Shown here in pieces: positions 40,343 to 47,201 of a stretch of DNA of 47,862 bases; position 1 is the stretch's first letter; each line of letters opens with the position of its first letter. The notes beneath the pieces were generated by a model that made no database searches, had not been told where the DNA came from, and worked only from the letters and a program-made list of their open reading frames with translations. Both the position numbers and the translations under genes were made by a program. Source of the stretch: Dialister succinatiphilus YIT 11850 (GTDB lineage: Bacteria > Bacillota > Negativicutes > Veillonellales > Dialisteraceae). The stretch is taken from NCBI RefSeq assembly GCF_000242435.1, contig NZ_JH591188.1:64845-112706 (forward strand), in the 5' to 3' direction.

Positions 40343-40452
40343 ACTGGAGTTACAGCAGCGAACACAATTTGAAGGAGCGCCAGCGACGCACAAATTGTCG
40401 TGAGTCGCTGATAGCCGTGCTGTAGGGAGCCGAAGGCGAGCGAAAATCCAGT
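40343..40452. repeat. Nested palindrome, copy 1
   Basis: The outer arms are ACTGGAGT (40343-40350) and AATCCAGT (40445-40452), pairing at all but one position. The middle arms are TACAGCA (40351-40357) and TGCTGTA (40418-40424). The inner module, from AGCGAACAC to GTGAGTCGCT, has arms ACAATTTG (40364-40371) and CAAATTGT (40391-40398). The same inner module exists alone at 29.96 and 45.68 kb with other stems. Confidence 0.88.
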
Positions 40453-40506
40453 GAGACACTTTCATCGCGCAGGCGATTGGGGGAACGCGTTAGCGGTGCG
40501 CAGCGA

Positions 40507-40615
40507 ACTGCAGTCACAGCAGCGAACACAATTTGGAGGAGCGAAGCAACGCTCAAATTGTTGTGAGTCGCTGATAGCCGTGCTGTAAGGAGCCGCAGGC
40601 GACTGAGAATGCAGT
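40507..40615. repeat. Nested palindrome, copy 2
   Basis: The design matches copy 1, with outer arms ACTGCAGT (40507-40514) and AATGCAGT (40608-40615) and inner arms ACAATTTG (40528-40535) and CAAATTGT (40554-40561). Compared with copy 1 the outer stem has changed GG to GC on the left and CC to GC on the right, keeping the pairing. Confidence 0.88.
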
Positions 40616-41800
40616 GATCCCTTTCCCTTCGGGTGGGTGGGTTGCCGCACAGCAGAGGATTCTGGTGTTATCCCGTCAATCCATCCTGCGCCTTTGGCGC
40701 GGCCCTTCTCCAAGGGCCTGCATTCTGGTGGATTACCCCAACTATTGAGGATACCGGTAAGCAAGTTCCCCCTTAGAGATGGACATCCTGCATAGGATGT
40801 CCAAGTTTGGCCTGAATACAAAAGGCGCTTAGCCTGCCCATCAAAGCGCCTTCCTTTTAGGCCAAACGGCGGACGGCCAAAGGCCGGGGGATGGATCCGC
40901 CTCGAAGAGGCGGGAGCTGCGAAGCAGCTGAGGAGGGGAAAAACCTGTATTCCCGACCACGAGAAAGATTTCTCGGCTCCTCGGAGCTGTAGCGATTCTT
41001 GTAGGTAGAGTCATCAAGCATGCTGCCACCGCTCGAAATGACGGGGCGGGATAGTCTCATACATCAGGTATACCGTCTTCACCGATGTGGCTCTTTCGGT
41101 CTGTCATCATCTCAAGACTCATCAATCCATCCTGCGCCTTTGGCGCGGCCCTTCTCCAAAGGCCTGCATTCCGGTGGATAACCCCAACTATTGAGAATAT
41201 CGGTAGCAAGTGCCCCCTTAGAGAAGGGGGCAGCCCGAAGGGCAGGGGATGGATCCGCCTCGAAGAGGCGGGAGCTGCAAAGCAGCTGAAGGCGTTGAAA
41301 AGCCCTGTATTCCCGCGCCCGAGAAAGATTTCTCGACTCATCGAAGCTGTAGCGGCTTTGGCAGTATCCTCAAGCAGCATGCTGCCACCGCTCGAAATGA
41401 CGGGGAGCGGGATGGTCTCATACATCAGGTATACCGCTTTCACCGATGTGTCTCTTTCCGCCTATCGTCATCTCGAGACCTAACCATCCATCCTGCGCCT
41501 TTGGTGCGGCCCTTCTCTAGGGGCTGCATGATAGGGAAAGAGTTGAGGGTAACATTGAGAGTTGAGGTCCAGCGGCTTCGCCGCAGAAGGCACCACAACC
41601 TCCCCTCTTTAGAGGGGAGGGGGACCGCTTGCGGTGGAGGGGTGCCGATAGAAGCGCCGCAGGCGACTGAGGGGGCGTTTCCAAATGTATGCATTTGTAT
41701 AGTTATACGACAGAAATGGTATTTGTCAGCAGCCCCCCATGGATGGGGGAGGTTAAGAAATGGCCGCGAAGCCGCGGGGCCTCAACTCTCTCTATACTCT

Positions 41801-42021
41801 ATTATATTTATTTACCAAAGGGAACTATATGTGGAATCACAGGTACGGCGCTATAGAAATAGTATATCCTGTCGTGGCGGTCACTCTTTCCTGCTTTCTA
41901 CAGGAGTGCGAAGGCCGTCTTATGAAGTGGCGGCGAGGTTCCTGTTACTGCCAAAAGACTGTAACAATCACATGCTATGACATTTTCTTATACAGATACC
42001 TTTAACGTTTACATCAAGGTA
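41801..42021. other. Non-repeat stretch upstream of the adhesin promoter
   Basis: This 220-base stretch is free of the repeat modules and holds no convincing gene. It is AT-rich toward its end, where the adhesin promoter begins. Confidence 0.4.
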
Positions 42022-42051
42022 TTGGCACTATTTTAGAACGAGGGGTATAAT
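42022..42051 (+). promoter_or_regulatory. Promoter of the adhesin gene
   Basis: TTGGCA (42022-42027) and TATAAT (42046-42051) are 18 bases apart, giving a leader of about 145 bases before the adhesin start. Confidence 0.75.
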
Positions 42052-42096
42052 AAAAATACCTTAGTAATTCAATTATTGATTTAATTTTACATATAG

Positions 42097-42136
42097 GTAT
42101 GCCATCTCTTTATCCGGCGGCAATGGCATACTTTTT
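42097..42136 (+). terminator. Promoter-proximal terminator in the adhesin leader
   Basis: GTATGCCAT (42097-42105) pairs with ATGGCATAC (42123-42131) around a 17-base loop, followed by TTTTT. It lies between the promoter and the adhesin, so expression requires readthrough. A Shine-Dalgarno AAGGAGG follows at 42142-42148, one base from an ATG that opens a 23-codon frame overlapping the adhesin start. Confidence 0.75.
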
Positions 42137-42204
42137 CTGGTAAGGAGGTATGAAGGGGCCGCATTCCTGTTTCATATGTTCGTTCATAGTAAAGGGGAAT
42201 TGCA

Positions 42205-45200
42205 ATGAATCATATTTATAAGGTGGTATGGAGCAGAGTCAGAAACTGCTACGTGGCGGTTTCTGAAATCGCAAAGGGACACGGTAAGAAGTCCCCGTCC
42301 GAAAAATGGGGAGGTAAGAAAGCAGCCCTGCTGGCAGCTGTAATCTTTACACTGGGAATTGGTGGAACCGTTGGTGCTGCAGGTCCGGCAGCCACTGAAC
42401 ATGGTCCAGCCAGTAAGGCGGATGGGATTGCCAGCATTGCCGTTGGTGTTGGTGATCATGTCGTTTCTTCCAATACCGATGCGAACCGTTTTCAGGGAGC
42501 AACGTCTCTGGCTGTAGGGACGCTGAATATCGTCGACGCGGATGCCAATGCACCGTTTGATGGAGCAGCCAGCAGTGTAATCGGTCAGGTAAACTATACG
42601 AAGAATGCCAACGCCGCTATCATCATGGGCGCCGGCAACAAGGTCACCAATTCCTATCGGGATGTATCTGGGTTGGACGAGGCTACCATCAATAAAATAA
42701 TGGGCTATTATCAGAAAGGACAGATGGATAAAGTAACGGAAATCCTGCAGAAAGCTGTTCCCAATAGTGGTGGTCAGGTCATGGTTATGGGTGGTGGCAA
42801 CACCGTAGATTATGCCCAGGCTTCCCAGGTGATGGGTGTCAGCAATATCCTGAAGGGGACAAAGGATGCCGCCAGCAAGTACAACCTGGTGGATGGGTTC
42901 CAAAATAATGTAGATAAAGTACAGAATACTTATGTGGTCGGAGCTAATAACAAAATCGATAATACCCAAAATACCATCGTGATTGGCGATAATCACAGCG
43001 GTCCAAGCTATATCCATGGAACTACGAATTCTGTCATCATTGGAAATGGTAGAACTATCAAAGATGGATACGGATATTTATATGATCAGGACAAAGTCGT
43101 CAGTATTGGCGACAGCAATTTGGTCCATCGTTCAAATGAAAGTGTTGCTATCGGTAATAATGTTATCATTAAGCGCGATGGATCCGGGAATTATGGATTT
43201 GGTACAGGCAATGTGGCCATAGGCAGCCAGGCATATATCAATAGTTATGTTAATCAGAGCGACAGTATAGCTATTGGCAAGAAGGCTACAGTTGCTAATA
43301 TGGCTGGTACTTTAGAAAATAATTTTGCTTTTGGTACAGCGGAAGGCAAGGATTATTATGGCAGTATTGCTATTGGTGAAAATTCCTATGCCCGCTCTGG
43401 TAGTACTATGATTGGTGTCCATGATTATCATGGACAATTAGGTGATATAGATATCGATTTTACGAAAGGCAAGAGTGAAGGCCCTTCTGGTATTGGTAAT
43501 TATCAGGCAAGTATTAATGCTACTACGATTGGCAATAACAGCTATAACAACGGTACCTTTTCTACTGTTCTGGGCAGTTATACGGCTGTATCCGGTATAT
43601 ATAAAAATGCCAAATGGGGCGAAAATCCACATGGAATTCAGAACCTAGGGGCTGCTGTCGTGGGTTCTTTGAATAGTGTGCAAGGTCTGTCAAGTAAAGA
43701 GTATAAATCTTCTGGTATGGCTGATAGTATTTTGGGCTCTGCTAACCAGACGAAAAATGCTAATGGTACGGTTATGGTCGGTGCTGGTAACGTGGTGACC
43801 AACTCCATTAAGGATTTTGATGCAACAGACTTTCAGAAAACGACGGGATTTGATAATCCTAATTCTTTGTCAGATGCTATGCGTACGGCCATCAAGGCAC
43901 AAAACGGCGGCGGTGCGGCGGCTGTTGTAGGTAACGGCAACATCGTCGATAACGCTACTAATGTCTCCATCCTGGGTTCCAAAAACAGCTTGAAAAATAC
44001 GGCCAAAGCCCAGCTGTTGGGCGATAACCGGGATGTTGATGGCGCGGATAACTCTGTCATCGTGGGTTCTGCCAAGGAAACAATGGCCACGACGAATAAG
44101 AATGTCACCGTTCTCGGCTATAACGCTAATGCCAGTGTAGATGGCGGCGTAGCTTTGGGCAGTGACTCCGCAGTTGGGGACAGCGATAAATCAGGGAAAG
44201 ATCTAAATAAATATGGATTTGGCTATGTTAAACGTAATGCGTCTGATGCGGATTATGTTTGGCAGTCGAATCTGGCCTCTGTCTCCGTGGGCAGTGCTGG
44301 ATATACGCGTCGCATGACAAACGTTGCTGCTGGTATCGATTCGACTGATGCAGTCAACGTAGCACAGTTGAAGGCAGCCATGAGCAATGCTGGCTCGAAC
44401 ATCAATCTCGTCGCTGGAGACGGTATCAAGATTGATACGAATAACGGTACCTATACGATTAGTGCCAATATTACGGGCGGTACAACGGCTACGGATACGA
44501 CTACCGTAACGCCTAAAGATTCGAATTCCGGTACTTCCGGCGATTCTGCCAGCACAGACAAAGGAAATACAGATACTTCCGGTAACGGCAAGGGACTGGT
44601 CGTAACGACAGAAACGAATCCGACGAAGTTTGCTGCTGACGAAGGTACGGCTGCTGCAGTGAAACCGTCTGAAACGCTCACTATCAATGGCGATAAGACA
44701 AATATTGCTACGAAGGTCGACGGCAACGCCATTTCTGTGAAACTCAACGATGATATCAGCGTCAAGACAGTCAATGCAACAGATTCCATCGGCATCAAGG
44801 ATGGCCCGTCCATGACGAAGGACGGCATCAATGCAAGGGACAAGAAGATCACCCATGTGGCGGCTGGCACAGAAACCACGGACGCCGTGAACTATGGCCA
44901 GTTGAAGGATGTGGAGTCCAAGGTAGACAGCAACAGCCAGGCCATCACGAACATCAACAGCCACGTGAACCGCCTGGACAACCGGATCAACAAGGTCGGT
45001 GCCGGTGCAGCCGCACTGGCCGGTCTCCATCCGCTGGACTTTGACCCCTCCGACAAATGGAACTTCGCCGTAGGCTACGGCAACTACCGCAATGCCAACA
45101 GCGTGGCCGTAGGCGCTTTCTATCGGCCCAATGAGGATACCATGGTCAGCGTAGGCACCAACTTCGGCAACGGAGAAAACATGGTGAACGCAGGCGTAAG

Positions 45201-45375
45201 CTTCAAGCTGGGCCAGGGCAGCTCCTATGCCGGCGTGAGCAAGGCAGAACTGGCAGAAGAAAACCAGAAACTGAAAGCAAACGACGCAGCCCAGGACCAG
45301 AAGATCCAGAACCAGGAAAAGGAAATCCAGGAACTGAAGAAAGCACTGGAAGAACTGAAAAGCCATATCAAATAA
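42205..45375 (+). CDS. YadA-like trimeric autotransporter adhesin
   Basis: This 1056-residue surface adhesin should trimerise in the outer membrane. Residues 1-57 form an extended signal region: the ESPR motif MNHIYKVVWSRVRNCYVAVSE, then a charged linker and the hydrophobic core AALLAAVIFTLGIGGTVGAAG. Residues about 60-720 are YadA-head-type repeats with many NVAIG/SIAIG/VIGN words. A duplicated module appears near 127-260 and 512-650. A Thr/Ser-rich linker covers about 755-815, with coiled-coil stalk and neck motifs (AAGTETTDAVNYGQL) near 890. The barrel anchor GLHPLDFDPSDKWNFAVGYG...VNAGVSFKLG spans about 940-1005. Unusually, residues 1014-1056 form an extra coiled coil after the anchor. 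The start follows AAGGGG. Confidence 0.93.
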   Translation: MNHIYKVVWSRVRNCYVAVSEIAKGHGKKSPSEKWGGKKAALLAAVIFTLGIGGTVGAAGPAATEHGPASKADGIASIAVGVGDHVVSSNTDANRFQGATSLAVGTLNIVDADANAPFDGAASSVIGQVNYTKNANAAIIMGAGNKVTNSYRDVSGLDEATINKIMGYYQKGQMDKVTEILQKAVPNSGGQVMVMGGGNTVDYAQASQVMGVSNILKGTKDAASKYNLVDGFQNNVDKVQNTYVVGANNKIDNTQNTIVIGDNHSGPSYIHGTTNSVIIGNGRTIKDGYGYLYDQDKVVSIGDSNLVHRSNESVAIGNNVIIKRDGSGNYGFGTGNVAIGSQAYINSYVNQSDSIAIGKKATVANMAGTLENNFAFGTAEGKDYYGSIAIGENSYARSGSTMIGVHDYHGQLGDIDIDFTKGKSEGPSGIGNYQASINATTIGNNSYNNGTFSTVLGSYTAVSGIYKNAKWGENPHGIQNLGAAVVGSLNSVQGLSSKEYKSSGMADSILGSANQTKNANGTVMVGAGNVVTNSIKDFDATDFQKTTGFDNPNSLSDAMRTAIKAQNGGGAAAVVGNGNIVDNATNVSILGSKNSLKNTAKAQLLGDNRDVDGADNSVIVGSAKETMATTNKNVTVLGYNANASVDGGVALGSDSAVGDSDKSGKDLNKYGFGYVKRNASDADYVWQSNLASVSVGSAGYTRRMTNVAAGIDSTDAVNVAQLKAAMSNAGSNINLVAGDGIKIDTNNGTYTISANITGGTTATDTTTVTPKDSNSGTSGDSASTDKGNTDTSGNGKGLVVTTETNPTKFAADEGTAAAVKPSETLTINGDKTNIATKVDGNAISVKLNDDISVKTVNATDSIGIKDGPSMTKDGINARDKKITHVAAGTETTDAVNYGQLKDVESKVDSNSQAITNINSHVNRLDNRINKVGAGAAALAGLHPLDFDPSDKWNFAVGYGNYRNANSVAVGAFYRPNEDTMVSVGTNFGNGENMVNAGVSFKLGQGSSYAGVSKAELAEENQKLKANDAAQDQKIQNQEKEIQELKKALEELKSHIK

Positions 45376-45388
45376 GGTTTGAAACTAC

Positions 45389-45421
45389 AAAAAGAGCTCC
45401 CCTTGATGGGGAGCTCTTTTT
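45389..45421 (+). terminator. Intrinsic terminator after the adhesin gene
   Basis: A perfect 14-bp stem (45389-45402 with 45408-45421), a 5-base loop and a run of five T. Confidence 0.95.
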
Positions 45422-45464
45422 GTCCTGGTGGCTGAGTGAGCATACAAACCTATGGGAGCATTGA

Positions 45465-45819
45465 AAAGAAAGAGTTGAGATTTGAGAGTTGAGATTTGAG
45501 AGTTGAGAGTTGAGTTCCCGCGGCTTCGCCGCAGAAGGCACCCAACCTCCCCTCTTTAGAGGGGAGGGGGACCGCTTGCGGTGGAGGGGTGCCGGTGTAA
45601 AAAGAAAGAATTGAGATTTGAGTGAAGAAAATTAAGGTCCAGACTACGCCGTTAAAACTTGGCTCCCCCATCGGGGTGGCAGCGAACACGATTTGAAGGA
45701 GCGAAGCAACGCACAAATCGTAGTGAGTCGCTTTCCCGTAGGGTGAGCTGCCGAAGGCTGAGGGGGTGCATTTGCCGCGAAGCGGCTGAGATGGAAGGCG
45801 TTGAAAAGCCCTGTGTTCC
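45465..45819. repeat. Second-type repeat cluster left of the IS element
   Basis: No gene. TTGAGAT/TTGAGAG words in tandem (45474-45514), CCTCCCCTCTTTAGAGGGGAGG (about 45546-45567) and the hairpin module with arms ACGATTTG (45688-45695) and CAAATCGT (45714-45721) precede the left half of the module that elsewhere runs uninterrupted (41287 on). The IS element breaks it after TGTGTTCC (45812-45819). Confidence 0.82.
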
Positions 45820-47201
45820 GGGGATGTCAAGAATTTTGTGTTTTTAGATTAACCAATCGTATTTAGCGATTAGTTTGCTCATACGTTCGTCAATCAATAA
45901 TTGGTTCATAACAGCCGGCCAGTTAAAGACCTTTCCTTTGCCCTTCCATTTGGTGTTCTTGAGCTCAAGGACACGGAGGTAGAGAAGCTTCAGGATGGCC
46001 TCGTCATTGGCAAAAGAGCCCTTACGGGTTACCTTTCTGAAACTGGAATTGATGCTTTCTATGGCATTGGTAGTGTACATGACTCTCCGTACATTAGAGC
46101 CGTAGTTAAACAGCTGTTCCACGTGCTGGAAGTTGTTTTCCCAGACCGCTATAGCCCCAGGATAGGCTGCCCATTTTCCCTTGAACTTTTCAAACAATCT
46201 GCGAGCTTCTGCTACATTGGTAGCCTTGTAGATTTCTTTCAGTTCTTTCAAGAACTCTCTGGATTTGTTCCAGGGAATATACCGCATGGAATTACGGATC
46301 AGATGGACAATGCAGCGTTGCACCACTGTGCCAGGGAAGATGGCAGCAGCGCCTTCTTCAAGGCCGCTGACACCATCCATGGAGATGAAACCAATGTCCT
46401 GTACTCCCCGGTTCTTGATTTCATCGAAAATCTGCATCCAGGTATGCTTACCTTCCGTTTCGTTGATCCAGATACCAAGGATATCCTTCTCACCATTGAT
46501 GTCATACCCAAGGATGACGTAGACAGCCTTTTGTTTCAGGGCTCTGTCAGTCTTCATGGGAACATACAGACAGTCGATGAAGAGAAAGGTATAAAAAGGA
46601 AACAGTAGACGATTCTGCCACGCATATACTTCGTCCAGGATCCGGTCCGTAATATGGGCAATCTGTTCATGGGAGATGGAGAAACCGTAGATTTCTTCAA
46701 TGGTCGAAGAGATGTCTCTCTGGCTCATTCCACGGCCATACATCGCAAGGACTTTCCCTTCGATAGAGGAAACATCACGCTGGTATTTTTGGATTAACTG
46801 GGGTTCAAAAGTACCTTCCCGATCACGAGGGACTTGGATGGGTACCGTTCCCATGGAGGTCTTCAGGTTCTTCCTGGAATACCCATTTCTCGTATTCTTG
46901 GAATCCTCAGGGGTGCTGCCGTTCTTGGGATAGCCTAAATGGTTATCCAATTCACCCTTAAGAGCTGCTTCAAACAATGGTCCAAAGACACTCTTTAAGG
47001 CGGACTGCATCTCTTCGACAGTGGTCGGTTTGTAGGTTTCGTAGATTTCCTGCGCAATTTTTTCGCCAGGGGTAGGGGTACGCTTTGCCATGGTAGTAAC
47101 TCCTTTTCCTCTTTCTCCCCTTAAGTATGAGGCTCCCCTTAAGTATGAGGTATGAAAATATTTTGAGCAAGATTCATTTACACAAAATATTTTACACTAC
47201 C
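45820..47201 (-). mobile_element. IS256-family insertion sequence, apparently intact
   Basis: The element is 1382 bp. Its ends form an imperfect inverted repeat of about 22 bp, matching at 16 positions, with the shared inner part ATTTTGTGT (left end 45820-45841; right end 47180-47201, read in complement). It is flanked by an 8-bp direct repeat, TGTGTTCC, at 45812-45819 and 47202-47209, the usual target duplication size for this family. The single transposase gene is full length with all catalytic residues. The right end also holds an 18-bp sequence, CTCCCCTTAAGTATGAGG, in tandem (47115-47132, 47133-47150). Sequence left and right of the element joins into the repeat module seen at 41.3 kb. 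Confidence 0.92.
45844..47091 (-). CDS. IS256-family transposase
   Basis: This 415-residue mutator-type DDE transposase probably carries out copy-out-paste-in transposition. The catalytic residues are D173 (LFIDCLYV), D239 (FISMDGVSG) and E345 (TNAIESINSSFRK). The C-x2-H of the family is visible in VVQRCIVHLIRNS (260-263), and an N-terminal HTH-like segment covers about 105-150 (MYGRGMSQRDISSTIEEIYG). The start at 47091 follows AAGGAG. No frameshift or stop is seen, so the element may be active. Confidence 0.96.
   Translation of the reverse strand: MAKRTPTPGEKIAQEIYETYKPTTVEEMQSALKSVFGPLFEAALKGELDNHLGYPKNGSTPEDSKNTRNGYSRKNLKTSMGTVPIQVPRDREGTFEPQLIQKYQRDVSSIEGKVLAMYGRGMSQRDISSTIEEIYGFSISHEQIAHITDRILDEVYAWQNRLLFPFYTFLFIDCLYVPMKTDRALKQKAVYVILGYDINGEKDILGIWINETEGKHTWMQIFDEIKNRGVQDIGFISMDGVSGLEEGAAAIFPGTVVQRCIVHLIRNSMRYIPWNKSREFLKELKEIYKATNVAEARRLFEKFKGKWAAYPGAIAVWENNFQHVEQLFNYGSNVRRVMYTTNAIESINSSFRKVTRKGSFANDEAILKLLYLRVLELKNTKWKGKGKVFNWPAVMNQLLIDERMSKLIAKYDWLI

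Larger units (their letters stand above)
40245..41800. repeat. Large nested repeat block (about 1.55 kb)
   Basis: No gene is supported. Order: TTGAGAT heptamers in tandem (40250-40285); two adjacent nested palindromes (40343-40452 and 40507-40615), each with an inner ACAATTTG/CAAATTGT module; an ATCCATCC end (40678); the GGACATCCT/AGGATGTCC hairpin (40781-40802); GGATGGATCC (40889); a module of about 200 bp starting at CTGTATTCCCG (40946); ATCCATCC (41124); CCCCCTTAGAGAAGGGGG (41213); GGATGGATCC (41249); a second copy of that module (41306-41480); ATCCATCC (41485); then CCTCCCCTCTTTAGAGGGGAGG (41600-41621). Confidence 0.85.

Noticed and set aside
41760-42005. 81-codon frame before the adhesin
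   Set aside because: It begins in repeat sequence, has no ribosome binding site and shows no recognisable domain.
44203-45366. 387-codon open frame opposite the adhesin 3' half
   Set aside because: It lies wholly within the adhesin gene, and its cysteine-rich low-complexity text is the complement of GGC/GCA-rich repeats. No promoter or ribosome binding site.
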